Below are positions 1 to 14,200 of a stretch of DNA of 64,000 nt, one piece after another (position 1 is the stretch's first letter; every line of letters starts with the position of its first letter). This DNA comes from Loripinus fragilis (lineage: Eukaryota; Mollusca; Bivalvia; Lucinida; Lucinidae): contig OZ026524.1 of NCBI GenBank assembly GCA_964019695.1, positions 28,746,164 to 28,810,163 on the forward strand, read 5' to 3'. The notes below the pieces were generated by a model. The model saw nothing but the letters and a program-made list of their open reading frames with translations. It did not search any database and was not told where the DNA came from. The position numbers were made by a program, and so were the translations under genes.

Positions 1-238
1 TGCCAACCTCACCCTTAATTCAGATGTGGATCAAGACACATAGATATTTGATTTGTATGAAAGACCCCTAACTTATCAACGCATCATCTCCTAAAACATA
101 TAAATCAAGATATAACAAGAAATCAAAGCAAAGATAAGGACTCAACAGTAAATAAAACTGAATACCAGAGCAAAAGAAATCCAACAGGTAAACCCCGGTG
201 GGCCCGACAAAAAGTCAAAGCATCAGGCCCCTACTATC
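1..238 (-). mobile_element. 3' untranslated part of the RT element
   Basis: This stretch follows the stop of the minus-strand reverse-transcriptase ORF and matches positions 62632-62880 almost base for base in the same orientation. It also matches, in reverse complement, the plus-strand copy around 50310-50400. It is therefore the non-coding 3' region of a dispersed retroelement. The copy at 62351-62905 shows that the 3' end lies about 280 bases further left, outside the window. Confidence 0.8.
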
Positions 239-1137
239 TCATCTATAAGTCGGAACCATCATAGAGCCTGAAGTCCAACCCACTGGCGTGCAATTAAAGA
301 GGAAAGCAAAGTTGCCAACCATGATTGGGTTGACCACCAAGCATGCAGTCTGTTGCAATACATTAATGTTATAGCCTATCTTTTTATAATGGGAAATTAT
401 TTTAATGAACTGCGCTGAAAAATTATTAGAGCCAACAATCTTCTTCAATTTATACACCAAGTCACCATAGAAATCAGGTTCCCAAAGTCCTTGGCGCAAG
501 AGAGATTTAAGTCCAACTTGGAATTTAGAAATCATAGTATCGTCTATAAAATTTAGAAAAGGTTTTGCGAAGTTTATTATACCGATAGCCTTGTTTAAGA
601 AGTTTCTGAGTTAACAATTTATTACAAGTGTTGAAGTCAGCAACATAGCTAGATGCTCCAACAAAACAAATGAATTGAGAGATATAGACTCCATAGGATG
701 AAGAGCGAGGAATATCACCATCTAAAAATGTGAAATTGACAATTTCAAAATCAAAGTCGTCCGGTTTATCATAAATTTTGGTAGAAACAATATCATTAGA
801 GATTGACAAATGCAAGTCTAAAAATGTGGCTTTGGAAATAGAGGTATTGGCTTTATTCAGTTGGAGCTCAGAAGGGTATATTTGACTTACCATATTGTCA
901 AAATAAACATTATTCATGTTTAAAATATCGCCCAAATATCTGGATGTAGTGTTAAACGCATCAATACCATCAGCCTGCTTATAATCAGAAAGAGACATCA
1001 TAAAGTCCCTCTCATAACAGAACAGGAATAAATCTGCAACCAGGGGAGAACAATTAGTGCCCATAGGAATCCCAACTACTTGTCTTTACAGCTTGGTGCC
1101 AAATCAAATAAAAAATGTTATCCAACAAAAAGGTCAG
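239..1137 (-). pseudogene. Reverse transcriptase, C-terminal half (decayed, probably Penelope-like)
   Basis: Read on the minus strand, this is the palm and C-terminal part of a retroelement RT. A Gly-Ile-Pro-Met-Gly-Thr-Asn-Cys segment (about 1040-1075) leads into the palm, and a Tyr-Gly-Val-Tyr-Ile-Ser segment lies near 680-695. The C-terminal tail runs to about 239. The catalytic Tyr-x-Asp-Asp box reads Tyr-Leu-Gly-Asp (residues 43-46 counted from the Met at 1064), so one metal-binding Asp is lost. There is a stop just upstream of the Gly-Ile-Pro segment near 1087-1089. The frame shifts near 525-545, where one frame ends and the C-terminal tail continues in another. Upstream, a Leu-Thr-Phe-Leu-Leu-Asp segment can be read to about 1137, where the 158-bp satellite begins. 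The missing upstream part is at 30064-30454. Assignment to the Penelope-like class is from memory of similar bivalve proteins; non-LTR is the alternative. Confidence 0.85.
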
Positions 1138-2075
1138 TGGATATTCCTTCAAAAATTCAATTTTCCAAAAACTGCCTAAAATTGTGGAGGAACACTTCCT
1201 TTGATAAGTGGAACAAATAATTTTGACAAAAAATATTTTATTTGCACAATTTAAGATAGTTCAAATATTCACCATTTTTGTAAGGTCTGCGCCTGTCGAT
1301 ATTCCTTCGAAAATTCAATTTTCCAAAAATTGCGTAAAATTGTGGAGAAACACTTCCTTTGATGAGTGGAACAAATAATTTTGCCAAAAAATATTTTCTT
1401 AGCACAAATTAAGATAATACAGATTTTCGCCATTTTTGTAAGGTCCGTGCCTGTCGATATTCCTTCAAAAATTCAATTTTCCAAAAATTGCCTAAAATTG
1501 TGGAGGAACACTTCTTCTGATGAGTGGTATAAATAATTTTGCCAAAAAATATTTTCTTAGCACAAATTAAGATAATACAAATTTTCACCATTTTTGTAAG
1601 GTCCGCGCCTGTCGATATTCCTACAAAAATTCAATTTTTCAAAAATTGCCTAAAATTGTGGAGGAACACTTCCTTTGATGAGTGGAACAAATAATTTTGC
1701 CAAAAAATATTTTCTTAGCACAAATTGAGATAATACAAATTTTCACCATTTTTGTAAGGTCCGCGCCTGTCGATATTCCTTCAAAAATTCAATTTTCCAA
1801 AAATTGCGTAAAATTGTGGAGAAACACTTCCTTTGATGAGAGGAACAAATAATTTTGCCAAAAAATATTTTCTAAGCACAAATTGAGATAATACAAATTT
1901 TCACCATTTTTGTAAGGTTCGCGCCTGTCGATATTGCTTCAAAAATTCAATTTTCCAAAAATTGCATAAAATTGTGGAGAAGCACTTCCTTTGATGAGTG
2001 GAACAAATAATTTTGCCAAAAAATATTTTCTTAGCTCAAATTGAGATAATACAAATTTTCACCATTTTTGTAAGG

Positions 2076-3025
2076 GGAGTGCCTGTCGATATTCCTTCAA
2101 AAATTCAATTTTCTAAAAATTGCCTAAAATTATGGAGAAACTCTTCCTTTGATGAGTGGAACAAATAATTTTGCCAAAAAATAATTTCTTTGCACAATTT
2201 AAGATAGTTCAAATTTTCACCAATTTTGTAAGGTCCGGGCCTGTGAATATTCCTTCAAAAATTCAATTTTCCAAAAATTACCTAAAACTGTGGAGAAACT
2301 CTTCCTTTGATGAGTGGAACAAATAATTTTGCCAAAAAATATTTTCTTAGCACAAATTGAGATAATACAAATTTTCACCATTTTTGTAAGGTCCGCACCT
2401 GTTGATATTCCTTCAAAAATTCAATTTTCCAAAAATTGCCAAAAATTGTGGAGAAACACTTCTTTTGATGAGTGGAACAAATAATTTTTCCCAAAAAATA
2501 TTTTCTTAGCTCAAATTGAGATAATACAAATTTTCACCATTTTTGTAAGGGGAGTGCCTGTCGATATTCCTTCAAAAATTCAATTTTCTAAAAATTGCCT
2601 AAAATTATGGAGAAACTCTTCCTTTGATGAGTGGAACAAATAATTTTGCCAAAAAATAATTTCTTTGCACAATTTAAGATAGTTCAAATTTTCACCATTT
2701 TTGTAAGGTCCGGGCCTGTGAATATTCCTTCAAAAATTCAATTTTCCAAAAATTACCTAAAACTGTGGAGAAACTCTTCCTTTGATGAGTGGAACAAATA
2801 ATTTTGCCAAAAAATATTTTCTTAGCACAAATTGAGATAATACAAATTTTCACCATTTTTGTAAGGTCCGCACCTGTTGATATTCCTTCAAAAATTCAAT
2901 TTTCCAAAAATTGCCAAAATTTGTGGAGAAACACTTCTTTTGATGAGTGGAACAAATAATTTTTCCCAAAAAATATTTTCTTAGCACAAATTAAAATAAT
3001 ACAAATTTTCACCATTTTTGTAAGG
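2076..3025 (+). repeat. 3-unit higher-order duplication in the satellite
   Basis: The variant unit opening with ggagtgcctgtcgatattcc at 2076 recurs at 2551, 475 bp or three units later. The following two units match in their private variants, including gtccgggcctgtgaatattc and gtccgcacctgttgatattc. This indicates a recent block duplication of about 2076-2550 and 2551-3025. Confidence 0.75.
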
Positions 3026-3956
3026 TTACCGCCTGTCAATATACTTCAAAAATTCAATTTTTCAAAAATTTCGTAAAATTGTGGAGAAACTCTTCCTTTG
3101 ATGAGTGGAACAAATAATTTTGCCAAAAAATATTTTCTTAGCACAAATTGAGATAATACAAATTTTCACCATTTTTGTAAGGTCCGCGCCTGTTAATATT
3201 CCTTCAAAAATTCAATTTTCAAAAAATTGCCTAAATTGTGGAGAAACATTTCCTTTGATGAGTGGAACAAATAATTTTGCCAAAAAATAATTTTGCACAA
3301 TTTAAGATAGTTCAAATTTTCACCAATTTTGTAAGGTCCGCGCCTGTCAATATTCCTTCAAAAATTCAATTTTCCAAAAATTGCCTAAATTGTGGAGAAA
3401 CACTTCTTTTGATGAGTGGAACAAATAATTTTGCCAAAAAATATTTTCTTAGCACAAATTGAGATAATACAAATTTTCACCATTTTTGTAAGTTCCGCGC
3501 ATGTAGAAATTCCTTCCAAAATTTAATTTTCCAAAAATTGCGTAAAATTGTGGAGAAACACTTCCTTTGATGAGTGGAACAAATAATTTTGCCAAAAAAT
3601 ATTTTCTTAGCACAAATTGAGATAATACAAATTTTCACCATTTTTGTAAGGTCCGCGCCTGTCGATATTCCTTCAAAAATTCAACTTTCCAAAAATTGCC
3701 TAAAATTTTGGAGAAACACTTCTTTTGTTTTGTGGAACAAATAATTTTGCCCAAAGATATTTTCTTTACACAAATTAAGATGATACAAATTTTCACCATT
3801 TTTGTAAGGTCAGCGCCTGTCGATATTCCTTCAAAAATTCAATTTTCCAAAAATTACCTTAAACTGTGGAGAAACTCTTCCTTTGATGAGTAGAACAAAT
3901 AATTTTGCCAAAAAAAAATTCTTTGCACAATTCAAGATAGTTCAAATTTTCACCAC

Positions 3957-4920
3957 TTTATAATTCCAACTCAATGCTTTTATTGTTTTTTCGGAGATTT
4001 TGATTGGTCTGTTGGCAACATCAAATTGTTTTTACACTTCGATAAAAACCCATGCGTAGGAATATTTGATAACTGCCTTGATTTCACAGTGCTAGATTGT
4101 GTTGATTATAACGAACTGTACAGAAAACTATATTACTTTTACCAGATTTAATATAGTTAAGTATGTTCTAAAGCTTGTTTAAAAGCCCCTACGCTATACA
4201 TGATGGTGCACCTTCGAAGCAACGGGGGAACTCTAAGAAATGAACAGGATGGGGAGTTATGTGACGTCACTTAACAAACGGTCATGTCATTGAAGAGAAT
4301 CGTCATCAAAACAATGTCAAGGCTTACATCAACAAGAAAATGTTTCAACGCAGTTTAAACTTGTCAAATCGCACTTTAAAATTGACGTTAAGATCCTAGA
4401 TCTACTTCGGAGATTTAAGGCAGGACTTGTGAAGGTAAGTGCTTCGATCCATGGCCCTATCCGTGGTAGGCCTTTCAATGAGCTCAGCAAGCTGTACGCA
4501 TTTTTGGCATAAGAAAACATTTCAAAACTAAATGGGGTTGTTTTGAGCCCTATCAGCCCATACTCACATATTCGCCCCAAATAGAGTGCAATTTTAATCA
4601 TTATTTAGCAAAACAAAGTTTAAACTGACAGAATTTTTAAGATGGCTGCCCGATCTTTCATAGACAGCAGTTATGAACTATTTTTCTTCAGTGGGCTTTT
4701 AAATTTGAAATTTTGTCAACAACCTTTTACAAATGTACTGTTTTGTTGGAAAGTTGGAATTATAAGGAATGAAATTTTATTTTTTGGTTTTTATCGATGT
4801 GTAAACTCCGGCGAATCACTCACAAATTCAACATAAAGCCCTCCGGGCTTTATTCACTTTGTGGGTGATTCGCCGGAGTTTGAACATCGATAAAAACCCA
4901 AAAATAAAATTTCATTCCTA
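3957..4920. mobile_element. Foldback element inserted in the satellite
   Basis: Satellite sequence stops inside the short variant unit (caccactt) and resumes with gtaaggtccgggcctg at about 4922. That is the exact continuation of the same variant elsewhere, so about 0.96 kb was inserted, with TATA at both edges. The insert begins with ataattccaact, repeated inverted at 4752-4763. The last 153 bp (4766-4918) are a near-perfect palindrome with arms of about 60 bp and an inner stem aagccc/gggctt around 4842. No transposase or other coding region is recognised; short ORFs at 4329-4601 and 4642-4836 have no supporting features. It looks like a non-autonomous foldback or MITE-type element. Confidence 0.75.
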
Positions 4921-7900
4921 TAGTAAGGTCCGGGCCTGTCGATATTCTTTCAAAAATTCAATTTTCCAAAAATTGCGTAAAATTGTGGAGAAAGACTTCC
5001 TTTGATGAGTGGAATAAATAATTTTGCAAAAAAATATTTTCTTAGCTCAAATTAAGATAATACGAATTTTCACCATTTTTGTAAGGTTTGCGCCTGTCGA
5101 TATTCCTTCAAAAATTCAATTTTCCAAAAATTGCGTAAAATTGTGGAGAAACACTTCCTTTGATGAGTGGAACAAATAATTTTGCCAAAAAATATTTTCT
5201 TAGCACAAATTGAGATAATACAAATTTTCACCATTTTTGTAAGAAATGAGCCTGTCGATATTCCTTCAAAAATTCAATTTCCCAAAGATTGCCCAAAATT
5301 AATTAGAAACTCTTCCTTTGATGAGTGGAACAAATAATTTTGCCAAAAAATAATTTTGCACAATTTAAGATAGTTCAAATTTTCACCAATTTTGTAAGGT
5401 CCGTGCCTGTCAATATTCCTTCAAAAATTCAATTTTCCAAAAATTGCCTGAAATTGTGGAGAAACACTTCTTTTGATGAGTGGAACAAATAATTTTGCCA
5501 AAAAATATTTTCTTAGCACAAATTGAGATAATACAAATTTTCACCATTTTTGTAAGGTCCGCGCCTGTGAATATTCCTTCAAAAATTCAATTTACCAAAA
5601 ATTGCCTAAAATTGTGGAGAACACTTCTTTTGTTGAGTGGAACAAATAATTTTGCCCAAAAATATTTTCTTTACACAAATTGAGATAATACAAATTTTCA
5701 CCATTTTTGTAAGGTTCGCGCCTATCGATATTCCTTCAAAAATTCAATTTTCCAAAAATTGCCTTAAATTGTGGAGAAACTCTTCCTTTGATAAGTGGAA
5801 CAAATATTTTTGCCAAAAAATAATTTCTTAGCACAAATTAAGATAATACAAATTTTCACCATTTTTGTAATGTCAGCGCCTGTCGATATTCCTTCAAAAA
5901 TTCAATTTTCCAAAAATTGCCTAAAATTGTGGAGAAACACTTCTTTTGGTGAGTGGTATAAATAATTTTGCCAAAAAATATTTTCTTAGCACAAATTAAG
6001 ATAATACAAATTTTCACCATTTTTGTAAGGTTCGCGCCTGTCAATATTCCTTCAAAATTCAATTTTCCAAAAATTGCCTAAAATTGTTGAGGAACACTTC
6101 CTTTGATGAGTGGAACAAATAATTTTGCCAAAAAATATTTTCTTAGCAGAAATTGAATTAATACAAATTTTCACCGTTTATGTAAGGTCTGCGCCTGTCG
6201 ATATTCCTTCAAAAAACCAATTTTCCAAAAATTGCGTAAAATTGTGGAGAAACACTTCCTTTGATGAGTGGAACAAATTATTTTGCCAAAAAATATTTTC
6301 TTAGCGCAATTTGAGAAAATACAAATTTTCACCATTTTTGTAAGGTCCGCACCTGTCGACATTCCTTCAAAAGTTTAATTTTCCAAAAATTGCCTTAAAT
6401 TGTGGAGAAACTCTTTCTTTGATGAGTGGAACAAATAATTTTGCCAAAAAAATATTTCTTTGCACAATTTAAAATAGTTCAAATTCTTACCATTTTGTAA
6501 GGTCCGCGCCTGTCGATATTCCTTCAAAAATTCAATTTTCCAAAAATTGCGTAAAATTGTGGAGAAACACTTCCTTTGATGAGTGGAACAAATAATTTTG
6601 CCAAAAAATATATTCTTAGCACAAATTAAGATAATACAAATTTTCACCATTTTTGTAAGGTCCGCGCCTGTCAATATTCCTTCAAAAATTCAATTTTCCA
6701 AAAATTGCCTAAAATTGTGGAGGAACACTTCCTTTGATCAGTGGAACAAATGATTTTGACAAAAAATATTTTCTTAGCACAAATTAAGATAATACAAATT
6801 TTCACCATTTTTATAGGGTCGGCGCCTGTCAATATTCCTTCAAAAATTCAATTTTCCAAAAATTGCCTAAAATTGTGGAGGAACATTTCTTTTGATAAGT
6901 GGAACAAATAATTTTGACAAAAAATATTTTCTTTGCACAATTTAAGATAGTTCAAATATTCACCATTTTTGTAAGGTCCGCGCCTGTCGATATTCCTTCG
7001 AAAATTCAATTTTCCAAAAATTGCCTAAAATTGTGGAGAAATACTTCTTTTGTTGAGTGGAACAAATAATTTTGCCCAAAAATATTTTCTTTACACAAAT
7101 TGAGATAATACAAATTTTCACCATTTTTCTAAGGTTCGCGCCTATTGATATTCCTTCAAAAATTCAATTTTCCAAAAATTGCCTTAAATTGTGGAGAAAC
7201 TCTTCCTTTGATAAGTGGAACAAATATTTTTGCCAAAAAATAATTTCTTAGCACAAATTAAGATAATACAAATTTGCACCATTTTTGTAATGTCAGCGCC
7301 TGTCAATATTCCTTCAAAAATTCAATTTTCCAAAAATTGCCTAAAATTGTGGAAAACACTTCCTTTGATGAGTGGAACAAATAATTTTGCCAAAAGATAA
7401 TTTCTTTGCACAATTTAAGATAGTTCAAATTTTCACCATTTTTGTAAGGGGCGCGCCTGTCGATATTCCTTCAAAAATTCAATTTTCCAAAAATTGCCTA
7501 AAATTGTGGAGAAACACTTCTTTTGATGAGTTGAACAAATAATTTTGCCAAAAAATATTTTCTTAGCACAAATTGAGATAATACAAATTTTCACAATTTT
7601 TGTAAGGTCCGCGCCTGTCGATATTACTTCAAAAATACAATTTTTCAAACATTGCGTAAAATTGTGGAGAAACACTTCCTTTGATGAGTGGAACAAATAA
7701 TTTTGCCAAAAAATATTTTCTTAGCACAAATTGAGATAATACAAATTTTCACCATTTTTGTAAGGTTAGCGCCTGTCGATATTGCTTCAAAAATTCAATT
7801 TTCCAAAAATTGAGTAAAATTTTGGAGAAGCACTTCCCTTGATGAGTGGAACAAATAATTTTGCCAAAAAATATTTTCTTAGCTCAAATTGAGACAATAC

Positions 7901-9989
7901 AAATTTTCACCATTTTTGTAAGGGGCGTGCCTGTCGATATTCCTTCAAAAATTCAATTTTCCAAAATTTGCCTAAAATTATGGAGAAACTCTTCCTTTGA
8001 TGAGTGGAACAAATAATTTTGCCAAAAAATAATTTCTTTGCACAATTTAAGATAGTTCAAATTTTCACCATTTTTGTAAGGTCCGCGCCTGTCAATATTC
8101 CTTCAAAAATTCAATTTTCCAAAAATTACCTAAAACTGTGGAGAAACTCTTCCTTTGATGAGTGGAACAAATAATTTTGCCAAAAAATATTTACTTAGCA
8201 CAAATTGAGATAATAAAAATTTTCACCATTTTTGTAAGGTCCGCACCTGTTGATATTCCTTCAAAAATTCAATTTTCCAAAAATTGCCTAAAATTGTGGA
8301 GAAACACTTCTTTTGATGAGTGGAACAAATAATTTTGCCAAAAAATATTTTCTAAGCACAAATTAAGATAATACAAATTTTCACCATTTTTGTAAAGTTC
8401 CCGCCAGTCAATATTCCTTCAAAAATTCAATTTTTCAAAAATTGCGTAAAATTGTGGAGAAACTCTTCCTTTGATGAGTGGAACAAATAATTTTGCCCAA
8501 AGATATTTTCTTTACACAAATTAAGATAATACAAATTTTCACCATTTTTGTAAGGTCAGTGCCTGTCGATATTCCTTCAAAAATTCAATTTTCCAAAAAT
8601 TGTGTAAAATTGTGGAGAAGCACTTCCTTTGATGAGTGGAACAAATAATTTTGCCAAAAAATATTTTCTTAGCACAAATTGAGATAATACAAATTTTCAC
8701 CATTTTTGTAAGGTCCGCACCTGTTGATATTCCTTCAAAAATTCAATTTTCCAAAAATTGCCTAAAATTGTGGAGAAACACTTCTTTTGATGAGTGGAAC
8801 AAATAATTTTGCCAAAAAATATTTTCTTAGCACAAATTAAGATAATACAAATTTTCACCATTTTTGTAAGGTTCCTGCCTGTCAATATTCCTTCAAAAAT
8901 TCAATTTTCCAAAAAATGCCTAAAATTGTGGAGAAACACTTCTTTTGATGAGTGGAACAAATAATTTTGCCAAAAAATATTTTCTTAGTACAAATTGAGA
9001 TAATACAAATTTTCACTATTTTTGTAAGTTCCGCGCCTGTAGATATTCCTTGCAAAATTTAATTTTCCAAAAATTGCGTAAAATTGTGGAGAAACACTTT
9101 CTTTGATGAGTGGAAGAAATAATTTTGCCAAAAAATAATTTTGTACAATTTAAGATAGTTCAAATTTTCACCATTTTTGTAAGGTCCGCGCCTGTTGATA
9201 TTCCTTCAAAAATTCAATTTTCCAAAAATTGCCTAAAATTGTGGAGAAACACTTCTTATGATGAGTGGAACAAATAATTTTGCCCAAAGATATTTTCTTT
9301 ACACAAATTGAGATAATACAAACTTTCACCATTTTTGTAAGGTCAGTGCCTGTCGATATTCCGTCAAAAATTCAATTTTCCAAAAATTACCTTAAACTGT
9401 GGAGAAACTCTTCCTTTGATGAGTAGAACAAATAATTTTGCCAAAAGAAATTCTTTGCAGAATTTAAGATAGTTCAAATTTTCACCACTTTGTAAGGTCC
9501 GGGCCTGTCGATATTCCTTCAAAAATTCAATTTTCCAAAAATTGCGTAAAATTGTGGAGAAACACTTCCTCTGATGAGTGGAATAAATAATTTTGCAAAA
9601 AAATATTTTCTTAGCACAAATTAAGATAATACAAATTTTCACCATTTTTGTAAGGTTCGCGCCTGTCAATATTCCTTCAAAATTCAATTTTCCAATAATT
9701 GCCTAAAATTGTTGAGGAACACTTCCTTTGATGAGTGGAACAAATAATTTTGCCAAAAAATATTTTCTTAGCACAAATTAAGATAATACAGATTTTCACC
9801 ATTTTTGTAAGGTCCGTGCCTGTCGATATTCCTTCAAAAATTCAATTTTCCAAAAATTGCCTAAAATTGTGGAGGAACACTTCCTTTGATGAGTGGAACA
9901 AATAATTTTGACAAAAAATATTTTCTTTGCACAATTTAAGATAGTTCAAATATTCACCATTTTTGTAAGGTCCGCGCCTGTCGATATTC

Positions 9990-11250
9990 CTTCAAAAATT
10001 CAATTTTCCAAAAATTGTGTAAAATTGTGGAGAAGCACTTCCTTTGATGAGTGGAACAAATAATTTTGCCAAAAAATATTTTCTTAGCACAAATTGAGAT
10101 AATACAAATTTTCACCATTTTTGTAAGGTCCGCACCTGTTGATATTCCTTCAAAAATTCAATTTTCCAAAAAATGCCTAAAATTGTGGAGAAACACTTCT
10201 TTTGATGAGTGGAACAAATAATTTTGCCAAAACATATTTTCTAAGCACAAATTGAGATAATACAAATTTTCACCATTTTTGTAAGTTCCGCGCCTGTAGA
10301 TATTCCTTGCAAAATTTAATTTTCCAAAAATTGCGTAAAATTGTGGAGAAACACTTTCTTTGACGAGTGGAACAAATAATTTTGCCAAAAAATATTTTCT
10401 TAGCACAAATTGAGATAATACAAATTTTCTCCATTTTTGTAAGGTCCGCGCCTGTCGATATTCCTTCAAAAATTCAATTTTCCAAAAATTGCCTAAAATT
10501 GTTGAGAAACTCTTCCTTTGATGAGTAGAACAAATAATTTTGCCAAAAAAAAAATTCTTTGCACAAATTAAGATAGTTCAAATTTTAACCACTTTGTAAG
10601 GTCCGCGCCTGTCGATATTCCTTCAAAAATTCAATTTTCCAAAAATTGTGTAAAATTGTGGAGAAGCACTTCCTTTGATGAGTGGAACAAATAATTTTGC
10701 CAAAAAATATTTTCTTAGCACAAATTGAGATAATACAAATTTTCACCATTTTTGTAAGGTCCGCACCTGTTGATATTCCTTCAAAAATTCAATTTTCCAA
10801 AAAATGCCTAAAATTGTGGAGAAACACTTCTTTTGATGAGTGGAACAAATAATTTTGCCAAAAAATATTTTCTAAGCACAAATTGAGATAATACAAATTT
10901 TCACCATTTTTGTAAGTTCCGCGCCTGTAGATATTCCTTGCAAAATTTAATTTTCCAAAAATTGCGTAAAATTGTGGAGAAACACTTTCTTTGACGAGTG
11001 GAACAAATAATTTTGCCAAAAAATATTTTCTTAGCACAAATTGAGATAATACAAATTTTCTCCATTTTTGTAAGGTCCGCGCCTGTCGATATTCCTTCAA
11101 AAATTCAATTTTCCAAAAATTGCCTAAAATTGTTGAGAAACTCTTCCTTTGATGAGTAGAACAAATAATTTTGCCAAAAAAAAATTCTTTGCACAAATTA
11201 AGATAGTTCAAATTTTAACCACTTTGTAAGGTCCGGGCCTGTCGATATTC
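9990..11250 (+). repeat. 4-unit higher-order duplication
   Basis: About 9990-10615 and 10621-11245 are near-identical at an offset of 631 bp (four units). Shared private variants include a unit with aattgtgtaaaattgtggag and agaagcacttcc, and a gacgagtgg variant. The block 10790-13100 also matches about 14240-16400 with offsets near 3451, falling to 3309 after unit loss, so block copying happened at several scales. Confidence 0.75.
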
Positions 11251-14200
11251 CTTCAAAAATTCAATTTTCCAAAAATTGCGTAAAATTGTGGAGAAACACT
11301 TCCTTTGATGAGTGGAATAAATAATTTTGCAAAAAAATATTTTCTTAGCACAAATTGAGATAATACAAATTTTCACCATTTTTGTAAGAAATGAGCCTGT
11401 CGATATTCCTTCAAAAATTCTATTTTCCAAAGATTGCCTAAAATTAATTAGAAACTCTTCCTTTGATGAACGGAACAAATATTTTTGCCAAAAAATAATT
11501 TCTTAGCACAAATTAAGATAATACAAATTTTCACCATTTTAGTAATGTCAGCGCCTGTCAATATTCCTTCAAAAATTCAATTTTCCAAAAATTGCCTAAA
11601 ATTGTGGAAAAACACTTCCTTTGATGAGTGGAACAAATAATTTTGCCAAAAACATTTTCTTTACACAAATTGAGATACAAATTTTCACCATTTTTGTAAG
11701 GTTCGCGCCTATTGATATTCCTTCAAAAAATAAATTGTCAAAAATTGCCTTAAATTGTGGAGAAACACTTCCTTTGACAAGTGGAACAAACATTTTTGCC
11801 AAAAAATAATTTCTTAGCACAAATTAAGATAATACAAATTTTCACCATTTTTGTAATGTCACCGCCTGTCAATATTCCTTCAAAAATTGCCTAAAATTGT
11901 GGAAAAACACTTCCTTTGATGAGTGGAACAAATAATTTTGCCAAAAAATAATTTCTTTGCACAATTTAAGATAGTTCAAATTTTCACCATTTTTGTAAAG
12001 GGCGCGCCTGTCGATATTCCTTCAAAAATTCAATTTTCCAAAAATTGCCTAAAATTGTAGAGAAACACTTCTTTTGATGAGTGGTATAAATAATTTTGCC
12101 AAAAAATATTTTCTTAGCACAAATTAAGATAATACAAATTTTCACCATTTTTGTAAGGTTCGCGCCTGTCGATATATCTTCAAAAATTCAATTTTCCAAA
12201 AATTGCCTAAAAATGTTGAGGAACACTTCCTTTGATGAGTGGAACAAATAATTTTGCCAAAAAATATTTTCTTAGCACAAATTGAATTAATACAAATTTT
12301 CACCATTTTTGTAAGGTCTGCGCCTGTCGATATTCCTTCAAAAATTCAATTTTCCAAAAATTGCCTAAAATTGTAGAGAAACACTTCTTTTGATGAGTGG
12401 AACAAATAATTTTGCCAAAAAATATTTTCTTAGCACAAATTAAGATAATACAAATTTTCACCATTTTTGTAAGGTTCGCGCCTGTCGATATTCCTTCAAA
12501 AATTCAATTTTCCAAAAATTGCCTAAAATTGTTGAGGAACACTTCCTTTGATGAGTGGAACAAATAATTTTGCCAAAAAATATTTTCTTAGCACAAATTG
12601 AATTAATACAAATTTTCACCATTTTTGTAAGGTCTGCGCCTGTCGATATTCCTTCAAAAATTCAATTTTCCAAAAATTGCGTAAAATTGTGGAGAAACAC
12701 TTCCTTTGATGAGTGGAACAAATTATTTTGCCAAAAAATATTTTCTTAGCACAAATTGAGATAATACAAATTTTCACCATTTTTGTAAGGTCCGCGCCTG
12801 TCGATATTCCTTCAAAAATTCAATTTTCCAAAAATTGCGTAAAATTGTGGAGAAACACTTCCTTTGATGAGTGGAACAAATAATTTTGCCAAAAAATATT
12901 TTCTTAGCACAAATTAAGATAATACAAATTTTCACCATTTTTGTAAGGTCCGCGCCTGTCAATATTCCTTCAAAAATTCAATTTTCCAAAAATTGCCTAA
13001 AATTGTGGAGGAACACTTCCTTTGATAAGTGGAACAAATAATTTTGACAAAAAAATATTTTCTTTGCACAATTTAAGATAGTTCAAATATTCACCATTTT
13101 TGTAAGGTCCGCGCCTGTCGATATTCCTTCGAAAATTCAATTTTTCTTAAAATTGCATAAAATTGTGGAGAAACACTTCCTTTGATGAGTGGAACAAATA
13201 ATTTTGCCAAAAAATATTTTCTTAGCACAAATTAAGATAATACAAATTTTCACCATTTTTGTAAGGTTCCCGCCTGTCAATATTTCTTCAAAAATTCAAT
13301 TTTTCAAAAATTGCGTAAAAGTGTGGAGAAACTCTTCCTTTGATGAGTGGAACAAATAATTTTGCCAAAAAATATTTTCTTAGCACAAATTGAGATAATA
13401 CAAATTTTCACCATTTTTGTAAGGTCCGCGCCTGTTGATATTCCTTCAAAAATTAAATTTTCCAAAAATTGCCTAAAATTGTGGAGAAACATTTCCTTTG
13501 ATGAGTGGAACAAATAATTTTGCCAAAAAATAATTGTGCACAATTTAAGATAGTTCAAATTTTCACCAATTTTGTAAGGTCAGCGCCTGTCAATATTCCT
13601 TCAAAAATTCAATTTTCCAAAAAATGCGTAAAATTTTGGAGAAACACTTCTTTTGATGAGTGGAACAAATAATTTTGCCAAAAAATATTTTCTTAGTACA
13701 AATTGAGATAATACAAATTTTCACCATTTTTGTAAGTTTCGCGCCTGTAGATATTCCTTCAAAAATTCAATTTTCCAAAAATTGCCTAAAACTGTGGAGA
13801 AACTCTTCCTTTGATGAGTAGAACAAATAATTTTGCCAAAAAAAAATGCTTTGCACAATTTAAGATAGTTCAAATTTTCACCACTTTGTAAGGTCCGGGC
13901 CTGTCGATATTCCTTCAAAAATTCAATTTTCCAAAAATTGCGTAAAATTGTGGAGAAACACTTCCTTTGATGAGTGGAATTAATAATTTTGCCAAAAAAT
14001 ATTTTCTTAGCACAAATTGAGATAATACAAATTTTCACCATTTTTGTAAGAAATGAGCCTGTCGATATTCCTTCAAAAATTCAATTTTCCAAAGATTGCC
14101 TAAAATTAATTAGAAACTCTTCCTTTGATGAACGGAACAAATATTTTTGCCAAAAAATAATTTCTTAGCACAAATTAAGATAATACAAATTTTCACCGTT

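Noticed and set aside
4329..4836. Two ORFs inside the satellite insertion
   Set aside because: No domain, and the second runs into the palindrome. They are better explained as chance ORFs in a non-autonomous element.
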